Shown here: piece by piece, positions 51,401-59,478 of the stretch | Layout: each line of letters begins with the position of its first letter | Numbering within the stretch: the stretch's first letter is position 1 | Translations under genes and position numbers: made by a program | Notes under the pieces: generated by a model | What the model was told of the DNA's origin: nothing | The model's input: the letters and a program-made list of their open reading frames with translations, nothing else | The model's database searches: none | Assembly (NCBI GenBank): GCA_964585575.1 | Contig: CAZPEM010000003.1 | Coordinates: 1-59,538 of the forward strand | Source of the DNA: UBA4655 sp964585575 | GTDB lineage: Bacteria; Planctomycetota; Planctomycetia; Pirellulales; UBA1268 | Length of the DNA: 59,538 bases | Reading direction: 5' to 3'

Positions 51401-52186
51401 GCTGACGCCGACGTGACGCTCATCGGCGGCGGGGCGGGCAAGAGCGCCCGGTTCTACGTCGACCGGTTCGACACGGATAACCTCTTCTTCAACGGCAACT
51501 TCAACGGCAATCTGCGGGTGCTCCAGGATCTCGTGGCGAACCTCAACTTTGGCGGCAACGTCGACCGGATCACGATCGGGGGCACGGTCGGGTCGTACGA
51601 GGTCACGCTCGACAACGGCAACTCCGTGTCCACCGTGATCCCGGTGTCGATCAACGTGGCCGGCCGGCTCCTCTACCTCAACAGCAACAGTCTGTTCCAG
51701 GCGGCCGTCGCTGGGGTGAGCGGCACGTTCTACAGCGACACGACGTCCACGACGGCGTACCCGTCGCTGGCGGCGACCGGCATCCTCACGACCGGCCGCT
51801 ACGTCACGGTCGTGCCGACCCGGCAGACGGTGCCGGCGCCGACGCCCCCGGGCCCGCAGACCTACACCGCTCCGACCGCGCCGCAGAATTTCTCGGCGTC
51901 GCCGACGACCGGTCCGGACGGCATCAACGTGTCGTTCGACGCCCCGTCGAGCAACGGCGGCCTGCCGATCGTCTACTACGAGTACACGACCGACCAAGGC
52001 ACCAACTGGCGGCGGTTCAACACGCCGTCCCAGGGCCCGGGCACGAACATCGCCCTGACGGTCGATTCGCTCGGAAATCCGTTCTCGGCCGGGCCTCCTG
52101 GCTACTTCGTCAATGTGCGGGCTGTGAATGCGATCGGCGCTACGCCGGTCAGCTCTCAGGTCTATATTGAGATTCCGACGCCTTGA
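48413..52186 (+). CDS. secreted solenoid repeat protein, copy 2, with LamG and fibronectin III domains
   Basis: A 1257-residue protein. Residues about 1-50 are Arg-rich and lead to DTLESRRALAIT, the shared sorting-like motif. Residues about 171-386 form a LamG/concanavalin-like domain (AIHLYTFNDGTV, then AATFELWFTASAS and SMNQFAIYDRALSAAEV), which is absent from copies 1 and 3 and typically binds sugars. Residues about 650-960 are the solenoid (IGGSVVNSSILAYSDHTLDV, GGSIRNSRF, VGGNMSGS). Residues about 1150-1257 are one fibronectin type III domain. A LLTTGRYVTVVPTR-like linker separates the two. Probably an exported adhesin or coat protein. Confidence 0.85.
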   Translation: MSISTFARAATGSLLRNLWNRDRAAARRRSRRAGFSPAIDTLESRRALAITGVLSIGGNEVGTYFDALTGVANLGDFVTVSIEGTKGTVIFNGVTDSKSTSVADGTDIQSIEIVDASPDFQLTFTASVTLANPVPYSSDGVIQMGRITTANVIRGINTVRGPLTLTAAPQEIETSAIHLYTFNDGTVSGSTVSDLVGGADGALFNGASVSGGSLVLADNSGATGANVQYMQMPDGVLPDGSTAATFELWFTASASTGAYGRGFDFGRNDQNYLFFTPFNGTGSEVGISQAGSVNERDVTGVVLNDGNQHLATVTINDATDEMTYFIDGTFVGTANLGGVNLSGIEAINNFLGRSQFAVDPGFIGSMNQFAIYDRALSAAEVAANFAAGPISGPLAPLGFTQSTPGSATMELEGDQTLVFPVGTLVTATPLLSNTTVGSPTFSTVNAIAYDANTNRSTITLAGPTAAGTTAGALTLAEAIRPEFRLTQFVGVNFSNLNLKEGGGLFVDVVEGADTEIDGVPLSNVGILLSDGLLAYSTIGIRRELAATVLLGTKNSASVDGRMFVEFATPESVIFVGPQNTPTSKNSKFQLTGGPAPFGAGVLVTQPFDGVVNLGGAATGSWIFDRGVGPNAVLNADSWVGQTVALPFIGPPGIAVNGNFAGSVNATSGNAPNNGDIFLTVSGNLAATARVNGGDFVSLSVLGSVLKGATVAGGGNSFIAISKNFAGSLTAGGDLYGSIGGNVSGGSIVASNDLSLSIGGSVVNSSILAYSDHTLDVGGSIRNSRFYTQSEDMSIDVEGSVTKSSFAIGYDYDLSVIVGGNMSGSTAVAGSGEVSVDVTGNVTNSQFNSTSGDVTVDVGGDFLKNRIVTGDDVELTVGRDALNNTVIADDDVTLDIGRNWRGVAQSASSDLLLDVGGSVLKGSSFSSGEDTVIDVGGNFDASTTSRDLRFFVGGNVSQASRIVAQRVTDWQETGTPNFGIGGRFDGLVNVVEFDAAPADADVTLIGGGAGKSARFYVDRFDTDNLFFNGNFNGNLRVLQDLVANLNFGGNVDRITIGGTVGSYEVTLDNGNSVSTVIPVSINVAGRLLYLNSNSLFQAAVAGVSGTFYSDTTSTTAYPSLAATGILTTGRYVTVVPTRQTVPAPTPPGPQTYTAPTAPQNFSASPTTGPDGINVSFDAPSSNGGLPIVYYEYTTDQGTNWRRFNTPSQGPGTNIALTVDSLGNPFSAGPPGYFVNVRAVNAIGATPVSSQVYIEIPTP

Positions 52187-52303
52187 TCAGCCGCTGGGGC
52201 TGAAGCATTGGATCTGAACACAGGGGACGCCGCTCCTTTCGTCCCTCGGTGGTTGCAACGCACGCGTTCAGGCCCCCGGTTTCCGCGTCTTTTGGGCGAA
52301 CCG

Positions 52304-52326
52304 TGCGGGCAATTCGCGTGCCCGCA
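52304..52326 (+). terminator. hairpin between solenoid copies 2 and 3
   Basis: TGCGGGCA (52304-52311) and TGCCCGCA (52319-52326) are perfect arms with a 7-nt loop. No U-run follows. It overlaps the beginning of the conserved leader of copy 3 and could terminate or attenuate transcription. Confidence 0.5.
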
Positions 52327-52472
52327 AAGGTTGCCTAACCGGAAGAGTTGAATGCAGATGATCCCGCGGGTAACCTTTCCAGCCTCTGTCAATTTTGGCA
52401 GGTGCCCCAACCGATCACCTTTCCACAGAACCCCCCGGTTCTTTCCGTTTGATGTTTCAAAGGACAAAAACC
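52323..52472 (+). promoter_or_regulatory. conserved 5' leader of solenoid copy 3
   Basis: It begins GCAAAGGTTGCCTAACCGGA, then AGAGTTG and AACCGATCACC, and ends with AAAGGA close to ATG 52473, the same order as before copy 2. The segment 52187-52303 holds nothing else recognisable. Confidence 0.6.
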
Positions 52473-55400
52473 ATGTCGATCTCGACGTTCGCCCGTGCGG
52501 CATCCGGTTCCCTCGTTCGCACCCTCTGGAGCCGTGATCGTGCGGCCGCTCGTCGCCGCAGCCGCCGCGTTGGCTTCGCCCCGGCGATCGATCAACTCGA
52601 AAGCCGCGTGGCCCTCGCGATCACGACGCCGCTGTCGATCGGCGGCACGACGGTCGGCTCGTTCACCGACTCGCCCACCGGCATCGCCAACCTCGGCGAC
52701 TTCGTGACGGTCTCCATCGAGGGCACGAAGGGCACGGTGATCTTCAACGGCGGTGCCGGCGTCGCCGACGGCACCGACATCCAGACGATCGAGATCGTCG
52801 ATGCGAGCCCCGACTTTCAGCTGACGGTCAGCGCCATCGTGCAGACCGCCAACCCGGTGCCCTACGGCTCCGACGGCATCGTGCAGCTGGGTCAGATCAC
52901 CACCACGAACGTGATCCGCGGGATCAACACCGTCCGCGGCTTTCCCACGAACGTGGCCATCACCACGAATCCGCCGATCGGTTTCAACCAGACCGGCCCG
53001 GGCAGCACGTTCACGGTCGAGGGCGACCAGACCGCCACCTGGACCCAGAATTCATTCGTCTCGCTGACGCCGCTCGCCCCGAGCAGCCCGGTTGGCGGCA
53101 CGATCTTCGGTACGGTTAACGCCGCCCCGTCGTTCGACGGCACCACGAACCTCACCACGGTCACGATCGACAACTCGACGCCTGCCGGCACGACCGCTGG
53201 CGCCCTGACGCTCGCCACGACGGTGGAGCCCTACTTCGTGCTGACCTCGTTCGTGGGTGTGAACTTCTCGAACGTCAACCAGAAGGTGGGCGGCCTGTTC
53301 GTCGACCGCGTGGTCGGTGCCGACACGACCGTCAACGACCAACTGATCCCCGATCTCGGCATCCTGCTCTCGCAGGGCCTGGTCGCCTACTCGACGATCG
53401 GCATCCGCGACGTGCTCGACGCGACCGTGATCCTGGGCTCGAACCCCAACGCCTCGGTGGACGGCCGGATGTTCGTGGGCTCCGCGACGGATAAGAGCGG
53501 GCTCGTCATCGGCCCGCAGACGCTGCCCACGGCGACAAACTCGAAGTTCCAGCTCACCAGCCAGGGCGACTTCAACGCCGGCGTTCTCGTGGCCCAGCCG
53601 TTTGACGGCATCGTGAACCTGTCGGGTCACGCCCGCGGCAGCTGGCTCTTCGACCGCGGCGTCGGCGCCAACGCGGTGCTCAACGCGACCTCGTGGGTGG
53701 GGCAGACGACGATCGAACCGTTCGTCGGCACGAAGGGTGTCACCGTCAGGGGCGACTTCGCGGGCAGGATCAACGCCGTCGCCGGCGACGGGTCAAACAG
53801 CGGCGACATCACGCTCTCCGTAAGCCGGAACCTCACGGCGACGGCCCGGGTCAATGCGGAAGACGATCTCTCGCTCGGCGTCGCTGGCAGTGTGTTGAAG
53901 GGTGCGACGATCGCGGTTAGCAGCGACACCGATCTCACGATCGTCAAGAACTTCGCCGGAGCCTTGATATCGGGCGGCGACGTTGACGGAAACATCGATG
54001 GCAACGTGAGCGGGGCTTCCATCACGGCGGAGACCGACGTGTCGCTCGACATCGGCGGCAGCATCGTCAACTCCGCGATCCTCGCCGACGGGAACCATAC
54101 TCTCGACGTCGGGGGCAGCATCCGCAACTCGCGATTCCACGCCTTCGACAATGACATGTCGATCGCCGTGCAGGGCAACGTCACCAACAGTGGCTTCACG
54201 GGTGGCGACAACGACGATGTGACACTGATCGTAGACGGCAACATGTCAAAGAGCACCGCACAGGCTGGCGAGGATGTGTCGATCGACGTGAAGGGCAACG
54301 TGACGGAGTCGCAGTTCACGGCGACCGCGAGCGGCGTCACGGTCGACGTGGGTGGCAGCTTCCTGCGAAACAGGATCACCGCGGGCGACGATGTCAGCCT
54401 GACTGTCGGCCGCAACGCCCTCGACAACACGGTGCTCGCTGACGACGACGTGGATATCGAGGTCGAGAACGGCAACTGGCGGGGCGTGGCCCAGTCGGCC
54501 AACAGCGACCTCCTGCTCGACGTCAGCGGCTCGGTGCTGAAGGGCAGCTCGTTCTCCTCCGGCGAAGACACGCAGATCGACGTCGGCGGTAACTTCGACG
54601 CCTCGACGACGAGCCGCAGCCTCCGGTTCTTCGTGGACGGCAACGTATCGCAGGCCTCGCGGATCGTGGCCCAACGGGTAAACGATTGGCGGGGCAGCGG
54701 TCAAAACTTCAGCATCGGCGGCCGGTTCGACGGCATTCTGAACGTGGGCGTGTTCGACGCGTTTGCGGGCGTTGATACGGTGACACTGATCGGAAATGGT
54801 GCCGGGAGCAGTGCCCGGTTCAACGTCGGCCGGTTCGAGACCGACACGCTCCAGTTTGGAGGCAACTTCAACGGCAACCTGCGGGTTGGTCAGGATCTCG
54901 TCGCGAACCTGAATTTTGCCGGGAACGTCCACCGGATCACGGTGGCCGGCCGGATCGGCTCCTACACCACGGGCAACGTCACCGAACGGGTGCCCGTGGC
55001 GATCAACGTGGCCGGTCGGCTCCTGGCTCTGAATAGCAACAGCTACTTCCAGGCGGCACAGCCGGGCAAGAACGGCACCTTCTGGAACGACGCGACGTCG
55101 ACAGACCCGAATTCGCTCGCGGCGACGGGCCTGCTCTCGACGGGCAGCTACGTGACGGTCGTGCCGACGCGGCCGGCGACACAGACGCCCGCACCCATTT
55201 CGCCGCAGACCTACAACCCGCCTTCGGCTCCCCCGGGCTTCTCGGCCAAGTCCCAGGACGTCCGCCCCGCGGGCATTCTCGTGACGTTCCAGGCTGCGAC
55301 GAGCGACGGCGGTCTGCCGGTGGTGTTCTACGAGTACTCGACGAATGCCACGGACGGAACGCCGACCTGGCGGCGGTTCGACAACCCCGCTCAGGGCCCC

Positions 55401-55856
55401 GGCACCGACGTCGTTCTGACCAAGGACTCGGCGGGCAATGCGCTGGTCCTGGGCACCACTTACCAGGTGGCCGTCCGGGCGGTGAATGCGATCGGCGCGA
55501 CCGGGACGACTCCTTCGGCAGTGAAGGTCGTGGCCCCGCCGCTGGCTCCGGCAACGTTCTCGGCTTTGGCCACCACGTCGCCCGATGGCATCAAGGTGAG
55601 CTTCACCGCCCCGACGAACGACGGCGGATTGACGGTGAGTTACCAGTACACGACGAATGCCCTGGCGGGCACTCCGACCTGGAGGGACTTCGACAATCCC
55701 TCGCAAGGGCCGGGCACTGACATCCAGTTGACGGTCGATTCGTCGGGCGGGCCTTGGCAGAATAACACCTACGACGTGTCCGTCCGGGCCGTGAATACCG
55801 TCGGCAACGCGGCGTTCACGCCCTCGTCGTCCGTGACGGTGACCCTCACCCCGTGA
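52473..55856 (+). CDS. secreted solenoid repeat protein, copy 3, with two fibronectin III domains
   Basis: A 1127-residue paralogue of copy 2 with nearly the same first 50 residues (MSISTFARAASGSLVRTLWS) and DQLESRVALAIT. It lacks the LamG insertion. The solenoid spans about residues 420-730 (IGGSIVNSAILADGNHTLDV, GGSIRNSRF). The C-terminus has two fibronectin type III domains (about 909-1020 and 1022-1127) with the matching motifs GGLPVVFYEYSTNA and GGLTVSYQYTTNA. The extra domain arose by duplication. Probably secreted. Confidence 0.86.
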   Translation: MSISTFARAASGSLVRTLWSRDRAAARRRSRRVGFAPAIDQLESRVALAITTPLSIGGTTVGSFTDSPTGIANLGDFVTVSIEGTKGTVIFNGGAGVADGTDIQTIEIVDASPDFQLTVSAIVQTANPVPYGSDGIVQLGQITTTNVIRGINTVRGFPTNVAITTNPPIGFNQTGPGSTFTVEGDQTATWTQNSFVSLTPLAPSSPVGGTIFGTVNAAPSFDGTTNLTTVTIDNSTPAGTTAGALTLATTVEPYFVLTSFVGVNFSNVNQKVGGLFVDRVVGADTTVNDQLIPDLGILLSQGLVAYSTIGIRDVLDATVILGSNPNASVDGRMFVGSATDKSGLVIGPQTLPTATNSKFQLTSQGDFNAGVLVAQPFDGIVNLSGHARGSWLFDRGVGANAVLNATSWVGQTTIEPFVGTKGVTVRGDFAGRINAVAGDGSNSGDITLSVSRNLTATARVNAEDDLSLGVAGSVLKGATIAVSSDTDLTIVKNFAGALISGGDVDGNIDGNVSGASITAETDVSLDIGGSIVNSAILADGNHTLDVGGSIRNSRFHAFDNDMSIAVQGNVTNSGFTGGDNDDVTLIVDGNMSKSTAQAGEDVSIDVKGNVTESQFTATASGVTVDVGGSFLRNRITAGDDVSLTVGRNALDNTVLADDDVDIEVENGNWRGVAQSANSDLLLDVSGSVLKGSSFSSGEDTQIDVGGNFDASTTSRSLRFFVDGNVSQASRIVAQRVNDWRGSGQNFSIGGRFDGILNVGVFDAFAGVDTVTLIGNGAGSSARFNVGRFETDTLQFGGNFNGNLRVGQDLVANLNFAGNVHRITVAGRIGSYTTGNVTERVPVAINVAGRLLALNSNSYFQAAQPGKNGTFWNDATSTDPNSLAATGLLSTGSYVTVVPTRPATQTPAPISPQTYNPPSAPPGFSAKSQDVRPAGILVTFQAATSDGGLPVVFYEYSTNATDGTPTWRRFDNPAQGPGTDVVLTKDSAGNALVLGTTYQVAVRAVNAIGATGTTPSAVKVVAPPLAPATFSALATTSPDGIKVSFTAPTNDGGLTVSYQYTTNALAGTPTWRDFDNPSQGPGTDIQLTVDSSGGPWQNNTYDVSVRAVNTVGNAAFTPSSSVTVTLTP

Positions 55857-55906
55857 CGGTGACCATCGTCTGAGAACAGAGCCCGCTCTCCCCGCGGCAC
55901 ACATCC

Positions 55907-55945
55907 CACGGCCCGCACCTGGCCCCGAGCCTTGTGCGGGCCGTG
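55907..55945 (+). terminator. strong hairpin terminator after solenoid copy 3
   Basis: CACGGCCCGCAC (55907-55918) and GTGCGGGCCGTG (55934-55945) are perfect 12-bp arms with a 15-nt loop, followed by ACTTTG. The remaining 55946-56087 shows nothing. Confidence 0.65.
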
Positions 55946-56087
55946 ACTTTGATCGGCGAAACCGCCGCGCTTGGCCGTCGCATAGAAGCTCCCAGGCGTG
56001 AGCCAAGGGAATGCGGGTCGCCGACCGACTGTCCCGCGGTCTTGTATCGCCCCAATTTTGCCGTAGGGCCGGCGGGCGGGCGTCTGC

Positions 56088-56093
56088 TAGTTT
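56088..56093 (+). promoter_or_regulatory. candidate -10 element for leaderless transcript
   Basis: TAGTTT ends 6 nt before ATG 56100; no Shine-Dalgarno is present. Confidence 0.4.
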
Positions 56094-56099
56094 TCCGGC

Positions 56100-56960
56100 A
56101 TGAGATGCTCCTTGCTTGACGTGGCCGTTCTCGCCCTGGCGGCCTACCCGCTCTGGCCGGCGGCGGCGCGGGCCGATGAACCCGCGCTTCTGCCGCCGGT
56201 CGAGTGCCGTGTCGAGAGCGAGATCTTCGTGGGCGACGGCAAGGAGCCGGCTTCGCGGAGCCTGACGTTGCTTCGGGATCGCGTCGCCTGGGACTTCCTC
56301 GCCCCCGCGAAGGTGAACGACGAGGGGGAGGCGGCCGAGCCGGAGGAGTTCGTCCTCCACGATCCCGACCGGGAACGGGTCGTGATCGTCGATGTGAAGC
56401 GGAATGTGAAGACGACGATTTCGACGAAGTCGCTCTCGCAGCTTTCCGCGTCGCTCGCCTCCTGGGCGAGGAAGGCCGACGACGACGTGGTGCGGTGGGC
56501 CGGCGGCTCCGACTTCGCCGACGGCTTCGATTCGCAAAAGCAGGCGATCGAGCTCCACGGCCCGCGGGTCCGCTACGCCGTCGCCTTCGACGAGGCACCC
56601 TCGCCCGAAGCCGCGGCGGCCTACCGGAAGTTCGCCGACACGGCGATCCTGCTGAAGGCGCTCATGCAGCCCGGAGGACTTCCCCCCTTCCCCCGCATCG
56701 CGATCAACGAGAAGGTCGCATCGGCTGGTGGCATCCCGCGGGAGGTGTCGCTCGAGGTTGATTCATCGCAGGCCGGCTCGGCGCTCGCGGCCTCCGGCAT
56801 CAAGGCGGGCATGAAGATGACGGCGAAGCGGCTGCGCAGCGTCCACAAGCTCCACCCGCGGTGGATCGAGTCGGACCACCGCCGCGTGGAGGCAGCCTCG
56901 GCCCGCATCGCCGTCGCCCGCGAGGTGCCTCTCGCCGAGTACGCGCGAAAGCTTCAGTGA
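56100..56960 (+). CDS. secreted hypothetical protein
   Basis: A 286-residue protein with a signal peptide (LLDVAVLALAAYPLWPAAA, cleavage after ARA). The mature part has ECRVESEIFVGDGKEPASRS, FVLHDPDRERVVIVDVKRNV and KTTISTKSLSQL, an arrangement of beta strands followed by helices. It resembles hypothetical proteins of planctomycetes, but I recognise no domain. Near the C-terminus is a Lys/Arg-rich helix. The gene stands alone. Confidence 0.65.
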   Translation: MRCSLLDVAVLALAAYPLWPAAARADEPALLPPVECRVESEIFVGDGKEPASRSLTLLRDRVAWDFLAPAKVNDEGEAAEPEEFVLHDPDRERVVIVDVKRNVKTTISTKSLSQLSASLASWARKADDDVVRWAGGSDFADGFDSQKQAIELHGPRVRYAVAFDEAPSPEAAAAYRKFADTAILLKALMQPGGLPPFPRIAINEKVASAGGIPREVSLEVDSSQAGSALAASGIKAGMKMTAKRLRSVHKLHPRWIESDHRRVEAASARIAVAREVPLAEYARKLQ

Positions 56961-57112
56961 AACTCGCGACCGCGTCGCGACGTGCGAAACCGTCACCGAC
57001 GGTGGCCGCACATCCTTCCCACAGTTCGCAGGCCTCGCTCGCCGATTTCTCACATGGCAGGCAGGTCTTCCCGATCGGCACAGGCGGCTTTTCTCACCGC
57101 GGATCGGGATGC

Positions 57113-57141
57113 TTGACATCCGTACATTCCACTGCCATGCT
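57113..57141 (+). promoter_or_regulatory. predicted csrA promoter
   Basis: TTGACA (57113-57118), 17-nt spacer and CATGCT (57136-57141), a good -35 with a fair -10. GGAGG precedes ATG 57174 by 6 nt. The segment 56961-57112 shows nothing else. Confidence 0.6.
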
Positions 57142-57173
57142 CGTGGCTCGAAATCAACGCACGGAGGCTCCCT

Positions 57174-57389
57174 ATGCTCGTCTTGTCCCGGAAGCTGAAC
57201 GAACGGATCGTGGTCGGCGGGTCGGTGGTGGTGACGGTCGTCCGCATCAGCGGCGACAAGGTCCGCCTGGGGATCGAAGCGCCCGACGACGTCCGTGTGA
57301 TCCGGGACGAGATCGCCGATCAGGACGGTGAGCCCGCCACGGCAGGCAGGATCGGCGGAAGCAACGAAGGCCGTTGCTTCGTGGCATGA
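57174..57389 (+). CDS. csrA: carbon storage regulator CsrA
   Basis: A 71-residue CsrA/RsmA RNA-binding regulator: MLVLSRKLNERIVVGGSVVV, then VVRISGDKVRLGIEAPDDVR and VIRDEI. It binds GGA motifs in mRNA leaders and represses or stabilises them. Its own GGAGG site contains GGA and suggests autoregulation. The tail (residues about 50-71) is family-variable and is encoded partly by a hairpin sequence at 57358-57380. The stop overlaps the next ATG by 4 bp (ATGA). Confidence 0.96.
   Translation: MLVLSRKLNERIVVGGSVVVTVVRISGDKVRLGIEAPDDVRVIRDEIADQDGEPATAGRIGGSNEGRCFVA
57358..57380 (+). promoter_or_regulatory. hairpin at the csrA 3' end before the next start codon
   Basis: GAAGCAACG (57358-57366) and CGTTGCTTC (57372-57380) form a perfect 9-bp stem with a 5-nt loop. 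It ends 5 nt before ATG 57386 and would cover its ribosome-binding site, and it contains GGA at 57357-57359, so CsrA may control translational coupling here. Confidence 0.5.
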
Positions 57390-58087
57390 GCGGGGTGGAT
57401 TCGGAACGTCGCGGCACGTTTCGTATTGGGCGTCGGCGGCTTCTCGTCGGGCTTCTGCTCGGGCTGATGGCGGTCGTGGGCCTGCTCGGCTTCGTCGCGG
57501 CCTGGAGACCGGCGTTCTACGTGCCTGCCGCGGAGTCCGATGCACCCCACCGCGAGCAGGCCGCCCGTCGGCTCGTGACGCAGGTGTCGGCGGTCCACGG
57601 CGGACTCGGCCAGCCCGGCCGGTGGGGGGCGGTGATCGCCGATGAGGAGGTGAACGCCTGGCTCGATCTCGACCTGCCCCGCAATCATCCATCGCTTCTG
57701 CCCGCGAGCATTCGTCGGCCGCTGGTCGCCTTCGAGCCGAAGCGGATCAAGGCCGCCGCGAGGGTCGGCTACGGAATCGCGTCGGCCGTGGCGTGGATCG
57801 ATGTGGAGGTCGCCCTCCGCGAGATCAACCAGTTCGAGATCGCCGCGGTCGGCGCCGGGATCGGCCCGCTGCCGGTGCCGCGGGGGCTCATTTTACGGGA
57901 GATCGCGAAGCGTATTTCGCCGCTTGGCGCAGTGACGGAAATGCGGCAGGCCGGAGGCCGGCCGGTGCTTCTCGTGTACATTCCCTCCATACCCGGGAGC
58001 GGCATGACCTGCCGGCTCGAAGGGCTGCGGATCGACACGGGCGAGATGGTGATCGAGGGCATGACACGCACGGAGAAGGACCGATGA
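57386..58087 (+). CDS. single-pass membrane protein of unknown function
   Basis: A 233-residue protein with an Arg-rich start (TFRIGRRRLLVG) and one membrane helix at residues about 17-40 (LLVGLLLGLMAVVGLLGFVA); the rest should be outside the cytoplasm. The exported part contains VIADEEVNAWLDLDLPRNHP and FEPKRIKAAARVGYG, a beta-rich pattern. I know no family with certainty. It overlaps csrA and the beta-CASP gene by 4 bp on either side, so the three are one operon. Confidence 0.72.
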   Translation: MSGVDSERRGTFRIGRRRLLVGLLLGLMAVVGLLGFVAAWRPAFYVPAAESDAPHREQAARRLVTQVSAVHGGLGQPGRWGAVIADEEVNAWLDLDLPRNHPSLLPASIRRPLVAFEPKRIKAAARVGYGIASAVAWIDVEVALREINQFEIAAVGAGIGPLPVPRGLILREIAKRISPLGAVTEMRQAGGRPVLLVYIPSIPGSGMTCRLEGLRIDTGEMVIEGMTRTEKDR

Positions 58088-59478
58088 TACGACTGCGATT
58101 CCTGGGGGCCGCGGGGATGGTCTCGGGCTCCCGCCACCTGCTCGAAGTCGGCGATCGCCGGGTGCTCTTCGATTGCGGGCTCTTCCAGGGGGAGAAGCGG
58201 ATCCGCGAGCTGAATTGGAACCGCTTTCCCGTGCCCGCCGAGTCGATCGACGCGGTCGTGCTCACCCACGGCCACATCGACCATTCCGGCTGGCTGCCGC
58301 GGCTTTCCCGCGAGGGCTTCCGCGGCCGCCTCTTCACGTCGCCGCCGACGGCCGACCTGCTCGGCCTGCTCCTCTACGACTCCGCGAAGTGCCAGGAGGA
58401 GGATGCGAAGTACGCCAACCGCAAGGGATTCTCGGTGCACAAGCCGGCCCTGCCGCTCTATGACGAGCAGGATGTCGACCGGGTGCTGCGGCAGCTTTCG
58501 CCGGTCGCGCGGGGGACGTGGTTCGAGCCCGCCGCGGGTGTCCGCTGCCGCTTCCATGACGCGGGCCACATGCTCGGCAGCTCGTTCGTCGAGGTGGAGG
58601 CACGGGAGGACGGCGACGCCGCCCCGACCCGGATCGTATTCTCCGGCGACGTCGGCCGCTACGACGCGCCGCTCTACAACGATCCCGCCCCGCCCACCCC
58701 GTGCGACTACCTCGTGCTCGAGAGCACCTACGGCGACCGCGACCATCCCGCCGCGAAGCCGCTCGATGAGCTTGAGGCCGCGACGAAGGAGGCGATCGAC
58801 CGCGGGGGGATGATGCTCGTGGCGTCGTTCGCGATCGGTCGGTCGCAGCAGCTCGTTTACCTGCTGCGGACGCTCATGGCCGCAGGCCGGCTGCCGGAGG
58901 TGCCGATCTGGATCGATTCGCCGATGGCGGTCGACGCGACGCGGGTTTTCCGCCAGCACGTGGCGGAGCACGACTTCACCGAGGCCAGGCTCGAGGGGGT
59001 CGCGGAGTCGCTCGTGGCCCCGAGCGTGCACATGGCGAGGTCGGCCGACGAGTCGAAGGCGATCAATTCCAAAAAGGGCCCCGGCATCATCATCGCCTCG
59101 AGTGGCATGATGACCGGCGGACGCATCCTCCACCATCTCGCCAACCGACTGCCCGATCCGAAGACGACCGTGCTCGTGGCCGGCTTCCAGGCGATCGGCA
59201 CCCGCGGCCGCAGCCTCGTGGACGGGGCGAAGATGCTGCGGATCCACGGCCGCGACATCCCCGTGCGGGCGGCCGTCCGCCGCGTCGAGGCCCTCTCCGG
59301 CCACGCCGACCGCCGGGAGCTCGTCCGCTGGCTCGGCGGGCTGCCAGCCCCGAAGCAGACCTTCCTCGTGCACGGCGAGCCACCGGCCGCCAAGGCCTTG
59401 GCGGAGCACCTCGGAAAAACATTCGGCTGGGAGGCGACGGTACCCGCCCTCGGGGCTATTGTTGATTTGGCCGGATGA
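58084..59478 (+). CDS. metallo-beta-lactamase fold beta-CASP RNase-like protein
   Basis: A 464-residue protein of the beta-CASP group related to bacterial RNases and CPSF-73. The zinc-binding motifs are LTHGHIDHSGWLPRL, DAGHMLGSS and FSGDVGRYDAP. The beta-CASP part has MLVASFAIGRSQQLVYLLRT, IDSPMAVDATRVF, ASSGMMTGGRILHHL and ALSGHADRRELV. It is expected to cut or trim RNA in the cytoplasm. Co-transcribed with csrA, so this operon may centre on RNA turnover. The last codons and stop lie within a 24-bp tandem repeat. Confidence 0.92.
   Translation: MIRLRFLGAAGMVSGSRHLLEVGDRRVLFDCGLFQGEKRIRELNWNRFPVPAESIDAVVLTHGHIDHSGWLPRLSREGFRGRLFTSPPTADLLGLLLYDSAKCQEEDAKYANRKGFSVHKPALPLYDEQDVDRVLRQLSPVARGTWFEPAAGVRCRFHDAGHMLGSSFVEVEAREDGDAAPTRIVFSGDVGRYDAPLYNDPAPPTPCDYLVLESTYGDRDHPAAKPLDELEAATKEAIDRGGMMLVASFAIGRSQQLVYLLRTLMAAGRLPEVPIWIDSPMAVDATRVFRQHVAEHDFTEARLEGVAESLVAPSVHMARSADESKAINSKKGPGIIIASSGMMTGGRILHHLANRLPDPKTTVLVAGFQAIGTRGRSLVDGAKMLRIHGRDIPVRAAVRRVEALSGHADRRELVRWLGGLPAPKQTFLVHGEPPAAKALAEHLGKTFGWEATVPALGAIVDLAG

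Noticed and set aside
54246..56558. 770-codon frame on the minus strand
   Set aside because: It crosses solenoid copy 3, a strong terminator and the secreted hypothetical gene in antisense; no motif.
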